A stretch of DNA of 64,000 bases from Adhaeribacter arboris (GCF_003023845.1 NZ_PYFT01000001.1:310001-374000), one strand, 5' to 3'. Counted from the stretch's first letter, positions 30,021 through 40,457 are shown. Notes: a model not told the origin generated them from the sequence alone. A program made the numbers and translations.

Positions 30021-30151
30021 TCTATAGTCGATGACCCAAGAATCAAAGTTTATAGTTTTTAGCTAGTAATCCTTAGTTGATGGTTTATAATTATACTATT
30101 AGGTATGGCCACAAGTGTTCAATATTGTGAAATTTTGTCAGTAAAAAGCAA

Positions 30152-30382
30152 ATGAATTACTTAGAACGCATTACTATTAACCCGGAGATATGTCATGGCA
30201 AGCCATGCATCAGAGGTATGCGTTGGCCGGTAGAAGTAGTATGAGATTTACTTAATTCCGACATGACTAAAGATGAAATACTGATTGATCATCCGGAGTT
30301 GGAAAAGGAAGATTTAATTGCGAGTATTAATTTTGCTAAACTACTACTTTCCGGTAAAAGTATACAAGAATTAGCCGGATGA
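30152..30382 (+). pseudogene. DUF433 antitoxin gene with an in-frame stop
   Basis: One frame of 76 codons reads as a DUF433 protein ([30 protein letters not shown], then stop, DLLNSDMTKDEILIDHPELE). TGA at 30242-30244 breaks it in the middle of the conserved PVEVV-x-DLL block. The reading on either side is otherwise intact. It overlaps the next gene by ATGA, the usual arrangement of DUF433/DUF5615 pairs. Confidence 0.8.
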
Positions 30383-30753
30383 AAGTTAGTTATGCTGTAC
30401 ATATTCCGCTAAGATTAGTATCTTTTTTAAATAAACAAGGAATATCAGCTGAACATGTAAATCATTTGCCTGATAGTTTTTATACAACGGATAAAGTTAT
30501 TGCTGATTATGCGGACAAGAATCAACTAGTAGTAATTACATAAGATATCGATTTTAGAAACAGTTATTACCTTCGGAAATCTCCTCAAAAGTTAATTCGT
30601 ATTTGCTTGGGTAATATTTCTATCTCCAACTTAATTGCTATAGTTGATAGTAATATTGTTTTTCTGAAGGATAGCTACACAAGATTTGATCAATTTTATT
30701 TAGAGATTAACGAAAGTGGGGTAATTACCCTAACCACACAACATAGAATTTAA
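30379..30753 (+). pseudogene. DUF5615 PIN-like toxin gene with an in-frame stop
   Basis: Frame MKVSYAVHIPLRLVSFLN to QHRI (124 codons) resembles the DUF5615 PIN-like toxin partner of DUF433. TAA at 30541-30543 replaces the Lys expected in VVIT-K-DIDF, a conserved acidic-site block. No frameshift. With the dead antitoxin next to it, this looks like a relic of a type II module. Confidence 0.75.
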
Positions 30754-30770
30754 CTTAAAGCTATAACTAC

Positions 30771-31658
30771 TTGGAAGTAATATTAATAGACGGTAAAAAA
30801 ACGTCAGAAACAATAAAACAAGAAATTGCCGAGGAAGTAGCTCAAATTAAAGAACGCGGAGGTAAAATTCCGCATTTAGCTGCCATTCTGGTCGGAAATG
30901 ATGGTGGCAGTGTTACCTACGTAAACAATAAAGTATTAGCCTGCGAAAAAGTAGGTTTCAAATCGACTCTCATTCGTTTGGAAGATACTGTAACGGAAAA
31001 TGAATTGCTGGCTAAGGTGAATGAACTAAACAATGATGCCGATATTGACGGTTTTATTGTGCAATTGCCTTTGCCCAAACATATTTCGGCGGAGAAAGTA
31101 AATGAAATATTATTGCCGGAAAAAGACGTAGATGGCTTTCACCCGGTAAATGTAGGTAGGATGGTATTAAATTTACCGGCTTATTTACCGGCTACTCCCA
31201 ACGGAATTTTAGAATTACTGAAACGCTACGACATTGAAACCAGCGGGAAGCACTGCGTGGTTATTGGCCGGAGTAATATAGTGGGTTCGCCCATGAGTAT
31301 AATGATGGCTAAAAACGCCAAGCCGGGTAATTGCACTGTTACTTTATGCCATAGCCGCACGGTAAATCTGCCCGAGATAACCCGCACCGCCGATATAATT
31401 ATTGCCGCTATCGGTATACCGGAGTTTGTTACGGCCGATATGGTAAAGCCAGGTGCGGTAGTAATTGATGTGGGTACTACCCGGGTGGTAAGTTTAACCA
31501 AAAAATCAGGTTTTGAGTTAAAAGGCGACGTGAAGTTTGACGAAGTAGCTTCGAAATGCAGTTACATCACCCCGGTTCCCGGCGGAGTTGGTCCCATGAC
31601 GATTGCTTCTCTATTATTAAATACCTTGAAAGCTTCTAAAAAGGAAGTTTATAAATAA
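30771..31658 (+). CDS. folD: Methylenetetrahydrofolate dehydrogenase/cyclohydrolase FolD
   Basis: Oxidises 5,10-methylene-THF and hydrolyses 5,10-methenyl-THF in one-carbon metabolism. 295 residues: the YVNNK Lys motif, [20 protein letters not shown]-site GRSNIVGSP and the end [10 protein letters not shown] are all intact. It starts with TTG at 30771, 17 bp after the dead toxin gene; no ATG fits the conserved N-terminus ([12 protein letters not shown]). Confidence 0.95.
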   Translation: MEVILIDGKKTSETIKQEIAEEVAQIKERGGKIPHLAAILVGNDGGSVTYVNNKVLACEKVGFKSTLIRLEDTVTENELLAKVNELNNDADIDGFIVQLPLPKHISAEKVNEILLPEKDVDGFHPVNVGRMVLNLPAYLPATPNGILELLKRYDIETSGKHCVVIGRSNIVGSPMSIMMAKNAKPGNCTVTLCHSRTVNLPEITRTADIIIAAIGIPEFVTADMVKPGAVVIDVGTTRVVSLTKKSGFELKGDVKFDEVASKCSYITPVPGGVGPMTIASLLLNTLKASKKEVYK

Positions 31659-31879
31659 TGAATGCGGGGCCTTTGTTAGTAGAGGCGAAAGATTTTAAAA
31701 ATAGACTTTTGCGAGCGTAAATTGTTCTTCGGTTTACGGCACTAAGCAACAGAATTACTATAAAAGGAATCAAAATAAGCAGTAAGCTGTTACAAAACGT
31801 AGCATTTGCTGCTAATACTATACTCAAATCTATTCAAAGCAGCGTTTTTTAACTGTGTGTAATATTTTCAAATAATCCA

Positions 31880-32533
31880 TTGTCCGTAATAAAAGAAATA
31901 ACGCAACCTTCTGTTTTATCGGTGCCAGTAGATGGTAGTAGACTGCCCTTAATGGAGGCGTTTTATACCATTCAGGGTGAAGGGCATAATACCGGTCGGG
32001 CCGCTTACTTTATTCGGTTAGGCGGCTGTGATGTAGGTTGCCATTGGTGCGACGTAAAAGAATCCTGGGATGCGACTAGTCACCCGCTTACTTCGGTAGA
32101 AACCATTGTGGCTCAAGCAAAAGAATATCCGGGCCAGGCGGTGGTTATTACGGGGGGAGAGCCTTTAATTTATAATTTAGACGTATTAACCCAAGAGTTG
32201 CAAGCAGCTGGCATTCGTACCTTTCTGGAAACTTCCGGCGCTTACCCACTTTCCGGTTCTTGGGATTGGATTTGTGTTTCGCCTAAAAAATTTAAAAAAC
32301 CGCAGCCCGATGTTCTGCAAAAGGCTAGTGAATTGAAAGTTGTTGTTTTTCATAAAAGTGATTTCGGGTGGGCCGAAGAACACGCTGACCAAGTAGCGCC
32401 CCATACTAAACTTTACCTGCAACCGGAGTGGAGCAAAGCCGAGCAAATGATGCCGCTCATTGTGGAATACGTAAAAAATAATCCTAAATGGCAAGTTTCA
32501 TTGCAAACGCATAAATACCTGAACATTCCGTAA
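31880..32533 (+). CDS. queE: 7-carboxy-7-deazaguanine synthase QueE
   Basis: Radical-SAM enzyme of the queuosine/preQ0 pathway, converting carboxytetrahydropterin to carboxydeazaguanine. 217 residues. The iron-sulfur motif is CDVGCHWC (Cx3Cx2C), preceded by MEAFYTIQGEGHNTGRAA; the SAM region VVITGGEPL and a short C-terminus are conserved. Start is TTG at 31880. It is followed 8 bp later by the PorE-like gene, so they probably share a transcript. Confidence 0.92.
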   Translation: MSVIKEITQPSVLSVPVDGSRLPLMEAFYTIQGEGHNTGRAAYFIRLGGCDVGCHWCDVKESWDATSHPLTSVETIVAQAKEYPGQAVVITGGEPLIYNLDVLTQELQAAGIRTFLETSGAYPLSGSWDWICVSPKKFKKPQPDVLQKASELKVVVFHKSDFGWAEEHADQVAPHTKLYLQPEWSKAEQMMPLIVEYVKNNPKWQVSLQTHKYLNIP

Positions 32534-32541
32534 GCTGTTCT

Positions 32542-34467
32542 ATGAGTAAAAGATTTTTTTTAAAATTATTTTGTATTTTTTTGTTCGTACCCTTTGCTCA
32601 AGCGCAGCAAGGAAATCTTTCTACCAAATCGGACAAAGCAGCGGATTTGTATAATAAAGCCCAGAAATATATAATTGCCCGGGATTTTAACAAAGCTTTG
32701 GAGGCGCTGCAGGAAGCTACTAAAAAAGATCCGAACTTTGGCGAAGCCTACATTAAGGCTGCCGGTTTGTACAAAATGACCGGTAATCAGTCGGCTACTT
32801 TCGATGCGTATAAAAAAGGCCTTGCCCTTCTTCCTTTTCACCCGGCCTTAGCTACCGAATATTATAATTTTGCCGATATGGCTTTAGGTACCGGGGAGTA
32901 TGCTTTAGCGAAACAATATTACGAAACGTTCATAAAAACGAGCCCTAAAAACTCTAAAGCGCTTAAATACGCCCAACAACAATTAAAAAATATTGATTTT
33001 GCCGCAGTAGCCCGGCAGCATCCGGTAGCTTTTAAGCCATCACGCATGCAGGCGCCTTTAAATCAATTTCAACTGCAGTATTTTCCGGCCTTAACGGCTA
33101 CTAAAACGCATCTTATCTTTACCGCCCGCACCAACGAAACTCCGCAAGCCGACGAAAATCTATACGTTTCCGTTTTTCGGGAGAATGCCTGGTCGGAACC
33201 GGTTTCCATAGCCAGCAGCATAAATTCTGAATTCAACGAGGGTACCGGGAGCATTTCCGGCGATGGTAAAACTTTGGTGTTTTCTTCCTGTAACCGGCCA
33301 AATTCTTTAGGTGATTGCGATTTGTATATTTCTCTACGGAATGGCGAAACCTGGAGCAAACCGGTAAACTTAGGACGTCAGGTAAATTCATCGGCCTGGG
33401 ATTCGCAACCGTGTTTATCCGTCGATGGCCGGACCTTGTTTTTTTCATCGGACCGGAGCCAGGGAAGCAAGGGGAAAGAAGATATTTGGGTAACTCGTTT
33501 GCAGGAGGATGGCTTTTGGTCGGTGCCGGTAAATTTAGGAGAGCCGGTTAATACGGCTGGTTCCGAAACCGCCCCTTTCTTACACGCCAGCGGCAGTACG
33601 CTTTATTTTTCGAGTAACGGCCACACCGGTATGGGGGGAGCCGATATTTTTAAATCTACCTTAACGGATTCGGCCTGGAGTGAGCCCGAAAATTTGGGTT
33701 ATCCTTTAAATACGGCCTCTAACGAAGCTTCTTTCTTTATTACGCCCGATAATACCAAAGGCTATTATTCGCGGTTAGAGTTGGAGAAAAGTAAAAAAAG
33801 CGCCAATTTGTACGAGTTTGAAGTGCCGGCGGTCTGGAAAAGTAAAGAAATTAGCACTTATACCCAAGGCCGGGTGTTTGATGCCAAAACGAAACAACCT
33901 TTAGGAGCCCAGGTACAGCTCTACGATTTAAATACTAACCAAAGAGTACAACAGGTTTTATCGGATAAGGAAAATGGTACTTACACGGTAGTTTTAAACG
34001 AAGGCAAACAATACGGTATGTTTATTAATTCCGGGAATTATTTGCCTAAAAGTATGAGTTTTGACTATACCACCAAAAAAGATTTTAACCCGGTAACTTT
34101 AGATGTATACCTCGATCCGGTAGCCAAAGGAGCTTCGGCAGTTTTAAATAATTTATTCTTCCCCACGGGTAAATATCAGCTGGAAACTAAATCTAAAACC
34201 GAGCTGAACAAAATTATTGACTTTCTGGCAACTAATAACCAAGTAAAAATTGAGATTGCGGGCCATACCGATGACGTAGGTAATGATACCGATAATAAGT
34301 TGTTGTCTGACAAAAGAGCCCGTTCCGTGTACGAGTACTTAGTCGCACACGGGGTTAAAAAAGAACGCATTTCTGCCGTTGGCTACGGGGAAACCAAACC
34401 GCTCCACCCCAACAATTCAGAAGAAAAACGCCAGCAAAACCGGCGGATTGAATTGCGAATTCTATAA
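32542..34467 (+). CDS. PorE-like outer-membrane protein: TPR, PD40 propeller, regulatory domain, OmpA
   Basis: 641 residues: signal peptide (LKLFCIFLFVPFAQAQ), TPR repeats (about 30-150), a beta-propeller of PD40/WD40-type blades (GDGKTLVFSSCNR, DGRTLFFSSDR, SGSTLYFSSNGH, about 175-430), a carboxypeptidase-regulatory-like domain (about 440-530), and a C-terminal OmpA peptidoglycan-binding domain (IAGHTDDVGNDTDN, NRRIELRIL). This order matches PorE, a T9SS protein linking the secretion machine to peptidoglycan. Unlike PorE it has no lipobox Cys. Other Bacteroidota paralogues of the same build exist, so PorE itself is not certain. Confidence 0.8.
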   Translation: MSKRFFLKLFCIFLFVPFAQAQQGNLSTKSDKAADLYNKAQKYIIARDFNKALEALQEATKKDPNFGEAYIKAAGLYKMTGNQSATFDAYKKGLALLPFHPALATEYYNFADMALGTGEYALAKQYYETFIKTSPKNSKALKYAQQQLKNIDFAAVARQHPVAFKPSRMQAPLNQFQLQYFPALTATKTHLIFTARTNETPQADENLYVSVFRENAWSEPVSIASSINSEFNEGTGSISGDGKTLVFSSCNRPNSLGDCDLYISLRNGETWSKPVNLGRQVNSSAWDSQPCLSVDGRTLFFSSDRSQGSKGKEDIWVTRLQEDGFWSVPVNLGEPVNTAGSETAPFLHASGSTLYFSSNGHTGMGGADIFKSTLTDSAWSEPENLGYPLNTASNEASFFITPDNTKGYYSRLELEKSKKSANLYEFEVPAVWKSKEISTYTQGRVFDAKTKQPLGAQVQLYDLNTNQRVQQVLSDKENGTYTVVLNEGKQYGMFINSGNYLPKSMSFDYTTKKDFNPVTLDVYLDPVAKGASAVLNNLFFPTGKYQLETKSKTELNKIIDFLATNNQVKIEIAGHTDDVGNDTDNKLLSDKRARSVYEYLVAHGVKKERISAVGYGETKPLHPNNSEEKRQQNRRIELRIL

Positions 34468-34790
34468 TAAGATAGGTGAAGCTTTTTCTTTATGGTTTCC
34501 TTAGCAATAATTTTACCTAGCTAAGGCAATCAAGCAAGACGTAAATTGAGTGGCTTTAAAAGTTGTGGTTAAAAAGTGATTTTACTTCCTGGGAAATCCA
34601 GATGAATGCTTTATTAGGCAGCTTGGCGATAAGTGAAGAAAAATTTCTTTTTTATTAAAAAATAAAGCTTTGATACTCAATAAAGTAAATTGGTTAGTTA
34701 AAAAAAATAACAAAATTTTAATTATTTGATAAACTTTATGGATATCAGTCCGTATATGTATTCGGATTGATTAATTGTTTAAATGTATAA
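34468..34790. other. Intergenic region between convergent genes
   Basis: About 320 bp of AT-rich DNA with no ORF or repeat I can support; a bidirectional terminator follows. Confidence 0.5.
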
Positions 34791-34821
34791 AGAAAAAGCC
34801 CGCATCTTGCGGGCTTTTTCT
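34791..34821. terminator. Bidirectional terminator between the PorE-like gene and gltA
   Basis: AGAAAAAGCCCGC, loop ATCTT, GCGGGCTTTTTCT. A 13-bp stem with A- and T-runs on both sides, 5 bp past the gltA stop, serving convergent genes. Confidence 0.85.
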
Positions 34822-34825
34822 TTTA

Positions 34826-36112
34826 TTATCTATTTTTAATGTCAACGTATTCGCGGGCAGTGTTTCCGGTATAAATTTGGCGCGGACGGCCAATTGGTTC
34901 TTTGTTTTCGCGCATTTCTTTCCATTGGGCAATCCAGCCCGGCAATCGGCCAATAGCAAACATTACCGTAAACATTTCTTTCGGCAAACCAATAGCTTTG
35001 TAAATAATACCGGAATAAAAATCCACGTTCGGGTACAGCTTGCGTTCTACAAAGTACGGGTCGGTAAGGGCCGCTTCTTCGAGTTGTTTTGCAATATCCA
35101 GAATCGGATCTTTTATCCCTAAATTGTATAAAATGTTATCGCAAGCGGCTTTTATAATTTTGGCCCGCGGATCAAAGTTCTTGTAAACCCGGTGACCAAA
35201 GCCCATTAACCGGAATGGGTCGTTCTTATCTTTTGCTTTTTCAATGTACTTCTTCGAATCACCCCCATCCGCTTTAATGGCTTCCAGCATTTCAATTACT
35301 TCCTGGTTGGCCCCGCCGTGTAAAGGTCCCCACAGAGCGTTTACTCCCGCCGAAATAGAACCAAATAAATTAGCGTTAGAAGAACCCACTAACCGTACCG
35401 TAGAAGTAGAGCAGTTTTGTTCGTGATCGGCGTGCAGAATCAACAATTTATTTAAGGCATCCACCACCACCGGATTTACATGATAGTTCTCGGTGGGGTT
35501 AGAGAACATCATTTGCAGAAAGTTAGAACAGTAATCTAAGCTCTTCTTGGGGTACACCAATGGCTGGCCAATCGAGTGTTTATAAGACCAAGCCGCTATG
35601 GTAGTTATTTTACCCATCAGGCGCGCAATATTTAAATCTACTTGCTCTTCGGTTAAGTTAGGGTCCAGGCTATCCGGGTGGAAAGCCGTTAAAGAACAAA
35701 TCATGGAAGCCAGAATACCCATTGGGTGGGCATTAGCGGGGTAAGCACCTAATAAAGTGCGGAAATTCTCGTGTACCAGCGTGCGCCGGGCGACCATGTC
35801 GTTAAAGTGAGTTAACTCCGGCTGCGTAGGAAGTTCCCCGTAAATTAATAAATAAGCAACCTCAATAAAGTTGGATTTGGCGGCCAGCTGATCGATGGAA
35901 TAGCCACGGTAATGCAATATGCCCTGTTCGCCATCCAAATAAGTAATAGCGCTTTGCGTAGCGCCCGTATTTTTATAGCCAGAATCGATAGTGATATGCC
36001 CGGTTTGCGCGCGGAGGGCATTGATATCAATTGCTTTTTCGTTTTCGGTACCAACAACTATAGGCAGAGAATAAGACTTGCCTTCTAATATTAATTCTGC
36101 TGAATCAGACAT
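34826..36112 (-). CDS. gltA: Citrate synthase
   Basis: Condenses oxaloacetate and acetyl-CoA, first step of the TCA cycle. 428 residues with the catalytic blocks ADHEQNCSTSTVR, GPLHGGANQEVI and GFGHRVYKNFDPRA. Length fits type II (hexameric, NADH-sensitive) enzymes, but allostery is not visible in sequence. Mqo at 44.9 kb supports the same cycle; no linkage. Confidence 0.97.
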   Translation of the reverse strand: MSDSAELILEGKSYSLPIVVGTENEKAIDINALRAQTGHITIDSGYKNTGATQSAITYLDGEQGILHYRGYSIDQLAAKSNFIEVAYLLIYGELPTQPELTHFNDMVARRTLVHENFRTLLGAYPANAHPMGILASMICSLTAFHPDSLDPNLTEEQVDLNIARLMGKITTIAAWSYKHSIGQPLVYPKKSLDYCSNFLQMMFSNPTENYHVNPVVVDALNKLLILHADHEQNCSTSTVRLVGSSNANLFGSISAGVNALWGPLHGGANQEVIEMLEAIKADGGDSKKYIEKAKDKNDPFRLMGFGHRVYKNFDPRAKIIKAACDNILYNLGIKDPILDIAKQLEEAALTDPYFVERKLYPNVDFYSGIIYKAIGLPKEMFTVMFAIGRLPGWIAQWKEMRENKEPIGRPRQIYTGNTAREYVDIKNR

Positions 36113-36644
36113 GTTGTTTTATTAAGTATAACGGTGGAATGTGAGGAACTCTTCTGAAGCGAAATTATATAAAAATGTATAAAAATGAAATCTACTGGTA
36201 ATATTAAACCAGCCGGTTTCTATTATCCTTCTTCCTTGCTTAATAATCAGGTTGCCTCGCTATATTAAAATAAGTACTAATACTTCTATCTAAAAGTTAT
36301 TAGTCATTTTTTATTTACTTATATGTATTAATTAGTAGTTCGCGAAAAGGAATGCTTTTTTATTAATATGCCTTAAATTATGAAGTCTAATCAAAGAAAA
36401 TGCGCACAAATATTTAGATGAGCGTAAAAAAATAAGTTTAATATAATATCATTTTAAATTCAGCCTCATCTCGTAGGAAAACGTATATTTAATAATTATA
36501 ATGGTTAAATAAATAAGGCTTATTTTAAGATTTTAATACTATTTTTGTGAAAATGCTTTAAAATTTAAAGTTCATTGTTATATTTACAGCGTAATACTCT
36601 AAATGCACTTAAAATATTAACCAACTTTAAATTTTTAAGCAATT
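36113..36644. other. Intergenic region between gltA and the porin gene
   Basis: 530 bp of very AT-rich DNA between divergent genes. The only clear signal is a -7-type box at 36540. No ORF, repeat or RNA gene found. Confidence 0.5.
36540..36547 (+). promoter_or_regulatory. Candidate -7 box for the porin gene
   Basis: TATTTTTG fits TAnnTTTG and lies 97 bp before the porin ATG. The sequence is AT-rich, so a chance match is possible. Confidence 0.3.
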
Positions 36645-37823
36645 ATGAAAAAACGATTTTTACTCTTAATAGTTACCTTCGTTATGGGGGTTTTCGTGGC
36701 AAATGCCCAATCCGATTCAACGGCGGCAGCAACCGCAACACCCACCGAAGAAGGTTCACTGAGTATCAGTGGATACGTAGATGCCTACTACCTTTACAAT
36801 ACCAATAAGCCGGAAAGTGGATTGAATCAAGGCCGTATTTTTGATTTGTTGCATAATAATTTTTCGCTTGGGTTGGTACAAACAGCTTTAACGTATACCA
36901 AGGGCAAGCTGAAAGTAGTGGCTGACTTAACCTATGGGCCTAATGCCGATTTAGGCAATTTTTCGAATTATAGAACTTTAAACGCGAACAAATCAGATAT
37001 TACGTCTACATCTTTTGCTATTAAGCAAGCTTATGGTACGTACAACTTTACCGATAAATTAGCTTTAACAGTAGGTCAGTACGGTACGCACATTGGCTAT
37101 GAATTAATAGACGCCCCGCTTAATTATAACTACAGCTTATCTTATTTGTTCGGCAACGGACCTTTTTATCATACCGGCGCCAAGCTCGATTTTGCGGCCT
37201 CCGATAAGGTAGGTTTAATGTTTGGGGTAGTAAATGGCTGGGATGCTTTGCAGGATTTTAACAATAAGAAAACGCTTACCGCTCAGGTACACTTAATGCC
37301 GGCGGAGGGTTTTCATTTGTACGCCAACTGGATCGGGGGCGATGAGTACAACGGTAATTCTGCTTTTGGGGTCGAAAAAGGATCGTACACCAGTTTATTT
37401 GATTTAACAACGGCTTTTCAGGTATCTGATGCATTTAAAATTGGTTTAAATGCGGCTCATGGTTCTTTTATAACGGGAGCCGCTTCGGAAGTACCCGGTA
37501 CCCGTTGGATGGAAGATGCTACCTGGTGGGGAGCGGCCTTGTATTTAAATTATGCGATCACCGATAAATTTGGTTTAGGTTTGCGGGCAGAGAAGTTTGA
37601 TGATAAACACGGCGTTCGTTATTTCGATAAAATCCAGGCTACGGAGTTTACTTTAACCGGGGATATAAAACTAGCCGATGGTAAATTTAACTTGAAACCG
37701 GAAGTACGCTTCGATTCGACCAAAGATCCATTCTTTACTTCGGGGGCAAGTACCCTGAAAAAACACCAGACAACCATTGGCGCGGCCGTTGTTTATTCTT
37801 TTGATGGCAGATTTGGCAAGTAA
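36645..37823 (+). CDS. Outer-membrane beta-barrel porin (OmpL/BBP2-like)
   Basis: 392 residues with a signal peptide (LLLIVTFVMGVFVANAQ) and alternating aromatic beta-strands to the C-terminal VVYSFDGRFGK. Motifs GYVDAYYLYNTNKP and TVGQYGTHIGYELID fit the putative porin-2 (BBP2) family. It probably forms a general or anion pore; the substrate cannot be read. No TonB box or plug domain. Confidence 0.88.
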   Translation: MKKRFLLLIVTFVMGVFVANAQSDSTAAATATPTEEGSLSISGYVDAYYLYNTNKPESGLNQGRIFDLLHNNFSLGLVQTALTYTKGKLKVVADLTYGPNADLGNFSNYRTLNANKSDITSTSFAIKQAYGTYNFTDKLALTVGQYGTHIGYELIDAPLNYNYSLSYLFGNGPFYHTGAKLDFAASDKVGLMFGVVNGWDALQDFNNKKTLTAQVHLMPAEGFHLYANWIGGDEYNGNSAFGVEKGSYTSLFDLTTAFQVSDAFKIGLNAAHGSFITGAASEVPGTRWMEDATWWGAALYLNYAITDKFGLGLRAEKFDDKHGVRYFDKIQATEFTLTGDIKLADGKFNLKPEVRFDSTKDPFFTSGASTLKKHQTTIGAAVVYSFDGRFGK

Positions 37824-37908
37824 ATAAACGATACCCATAATTTCTTTAACAAAACGAGGATTTAAGGTAAACTAATCATTTCGGTAATAACTATTACCGG
37901 TAAAGTAC

Positions 37909-37986
37909 GAAACAGCTTTGCGGTGGTGTCATAAGGCCTTCTTTGGGACGTGCCTGAGGGGCATTACCGGAGCTGTTTCTTTTTTT
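37909..37986 (+). ncRNA. Structured intergenic element, terminator or small RNA
   Basis: GAAACAGCT (37909-37917) pairs with AGCTGTTTC (37971-37979), followed by seven Ts, with a 53-nt GC-rich loop that can form inner stems (CGG/CCG, GGCCTT). This is longer than a simple terminator and could be a small RNA ending in a Rho-independent stop, or only the porin gene terminator. Confidence 0.35.
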
Positions 37987-38338
37987 AGCTTTAGAAATTA
38001 CTTTCATTATAAATCAGTTGAATTACTTCAAAAATTATTTTCACTTGGGTAAGGCCAGCATAAGGCGCTTTTTACTTATTCTAAAAATTGAGCAACTAAT
38101 TGCAGTATTTTTCAGGCATACGGATATTTAATTCCTATAACAAATCTTTCCTTTCGAACAGCTTTATACTTTCTGCATAATGCAGGAGTATGTATTGTAA
38201 ATAACAGCCCTGATTTTTAGGATTCTTGAAGAGAAAATTCTTATTATTAAGGTGCTCAATTGCTTTAATTACTTAAATTTTAAGAACTGCCTAAAGAACA
38301 GAGTTTTAAATTGAAATTCTTCTCTTAACTATACGCCT
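37987..38338. other. Intergenic region
   Basis: About 350 bp, AT-rich, with no ORF, promoter match or repeat found. Confidence 0.45.
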
Positions 38339-39769
38339 ATGCCTCTAGTTTTCTCTTCTTTCTCTTGTAATCGATTTTCTAAGTATGTGGTAGCGCTCGC
38401 CGGTATTTTGTGCCTGAACCAGATACCGAAAGTAACGGCGCAGTATCAGTTGAAGGTAAGTGCGAACAAACGCTTTCTCGTGAAAGAAAACGGACAGCCT
38501 TTTTTTTACCTCGGCGATACCGCCTGGGAATTGTTTCACCGCCTTAACCGGGAAGAGGCGGATACCTATCTGCAGGATCGGGCAAACAAAGGCTTTACCG
38601 TTATTCAGGCGGTAGTACTCGCGGAACTAAACGGGCTGCACGATCCCAACCCTTACGGACAGATGCCATTAGTAAACGATGATCCTACAAAACCGAATGA
38701 AGAGTACTTTACCCACGTAGATTACATTGTAAATAAAGCCAGCTCTTTAGGGTTATACATCGGAATGCTGCCCACCTGGGGCGATAAAATTTTTAAAGAC
38801 AAATGGGGCGAAGGCCCGGAAATATTTAATCCGCAAAATGCCGAAGCCTACGGCCGGTACTTAGGTAACCGGTACAAGAATAAACCTATTATTTGGATTA
38901 TGGGCGGTGATCGTAATCCGCGAAACGAGCAGGATATAGCCATTTGGCGGGCTATGGCCGCAGGTATTGTAACCGGAGCCGGCGAGGGTAGCCAAGATAA
39001 GGTAATGATGACCTTTCACCCGCAACCTAAAGAAAAAGGGGGTTCTTCTACCTGGTTCCACCACGATGTCTGGTTAGATTTTAACATGTTTCAGACGGGA
39101 CATTGCCGGTTTTCGGATGTGTACGATCACATTAGCCACGATTATAATCTGGCCAATACTAAACCTACCATGGACGGCGAACCCATTTACGAAGATCACC
39201 CGGTTTGTTTTAACGCCAAAGAAAACGGCTATTCCAAAGCTTACGATGTGCGGCGGGCCGCTTACTTAGATTTATTTGCCGGAGCGCACGGCCATACTTA
39301 CGGATGCCACGCCATCTGGCAGATGAACAAACCCCAAGGCAAAAACGTGAACGGTCCGCTGGGTCCCTGGTCCGAAGCCATTCATTTACCCGGCAGCGGG
39401 CACATGAGCCACGTACGGGCTTTAATGGAATCGCGGCCATTTCTGGACCGGGTACCCGACCAAAGCCTGATTAATGAAGCCTTCGAGGGAGGTAACCGCA
39501 TTCAGGCTACCCGCGGGAAAGACTACGCTTTTGTTTATTCTACCTCGGGCAAGCCTTTCACGGTAAACCTGGGCAAAATCTCGGGCAAGGAACTCCTTGC
39601 TCGTTGGTTCGATCCGCGGACGGGTATTTCCACGAGTTTAGGTAAATTTAAGAATACAGGTTCCCAGAAATTTACGCCACCCAGCCAGGGAATTGATAAC
39701 GATTGGGTCCTGATTTTAGATGATGCAGCAAAAGGCTATTCTGCGCCTAAGCCTTGGAAGAAATCTTAA
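38339..39769 (+). CDS. Secreted glycoside hydrolase, DUF4038 / GH140-like
   Basis: 476 residues with a signal peptide (about 15-35). A TIM-barrel domain follows the DUF4038 order: FLVKENGQPFFYLGDTAWEL at the start, IIWIMGGDRNP, FNMFQTGHC, and MDGEPIYEDHP. A small C-terminal beta domain resembles the collagen-binding-like tail of this group. GH140 enzymes release apiose from pectin; that activity is inferred from family only. Not in a PUL (no SusCD pair nearby). Confidence 0.85.
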   Translation: MPLVFSSFSCNRFSKYVVALAGILCLNQIPKVTAQYQLKVSANKRFLVKENGQPFFYLGDTAWELFHRLNREEADTYLQDRANKGFTVIQAVVLAELNGLHDPNPYGQMPLVNDDPTKPNEEYFTHVDYIVNKASSLGLYIGMLPTWGDKIFKDKWGEGPEIFNPQNAEAYGRYLGNRYKNKPIIWIMGGDRNPRNEQDIAIWRAMAAGIVTGAGEGSQDKVMMTFHPQPKEKGGSSTWFHHDVWLDFNMFQTGHCRFSDVYDHISHDYNLANTKPTMDGEPIYEDHPVCFNAKENGYSKAYDVRRAAYLDLFAGAHGHTYGCHAIWQMNKPQGKNVNGPLGPWSEAIHLPGSGHMSHVRALMESRPFLDRVPDQSLINEAFEGGNRIQATRGKDYAFVYSTSGKPFTVNLGKISGKELLARWFDPRTGISTSLGKFKNTGSQKFTPPSQGIDNDWVLILDDAAKGYSAPKPWKKS

Positions 39770-39872
39770 AAAAGTAAACTAGCAGCTAGTTGAAGTCCTG
39801 TAATCACAAAAGCATTGAAGCAACTTTGCCCCCGCTTCCTAAATACAATTACCGCTTGCTAAGTATTCAGTA

Positions 39873-40457
39873 ATGATTAAAATAGAACTACATTCCGCCA
39901 GGTTAAAACTTAGATTAATTGAGGATACTGATTGGATGGTTGTTCATGGTCTTCATTCGTTACCTGAAACAGATGAGTTTAATACTTTAGGTATTCCTAA
40001 GAATACCGACGAAACTAAAATGATTATCGATTCCTGGATTGCTGACCATCAACAGCAAGAGATAAAGAACTATACTTTTGCGGTTGAACAAAGCGCGAAA
40101 GATCAATTTATCGGCTTAATTACCTTAAAAGTTGGGAACCCTAAATACAGGAAAGCAGAAGTCTGGTACAAAATACACGTTAAATATTGGGGCCAAGGAT
40201 TTGCAACAGAGGCCTTAAATAGAATACTTGACTTTGGGCTTACAGAGCTGAAACTGCATAGAATAGAGGCAGGCTGCGCCGTTGACAACATTGGCTCTAT
40301 TAAGGTACTTGAAAAAGTAGGAATGATAAAAGAAGGACGAAAAAGGCAGGTATTACCACTCAAATCTGGTTGGTCCGACAATTTTGAATATGCCATAATA
40401 GAAACGGATAAAAGATTGGTTGACTCTACAATGCCTGTAAATCATAAAAATGTATAA
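39873..40457 (+). CDS. GNAT acetyltransferase (RimJ/RimL-like)
   Basis: 194 residues, RimJ-type N-acetyltransferase with LKVGNPKYRKAEVWY and acetyl-CoA loop YWGQGFATEAL, then RIEAGCAVDNIGSIKVLEKVGM. Usually acts on protein N-termini or antibiotics; substrate unknown. Confidence 0.88.
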   Translation: MIKIELHSARLKLRLIEDTDWMVVHGLHSLPETDEFNTLGIPKNTDETKMIIDSWIADHQQQEIKNYTFAVEQSAKDQFIGLITLKVGNPKYRKAEVWYKIHVKYWGQGFATEALNRILDFGLTELKLHRIEAGCAVDNIGSIKVLEKVGMIKEGRKRQVLPLKSGWSDNFEYAIIETDKRLVDSTMPVNHKNV

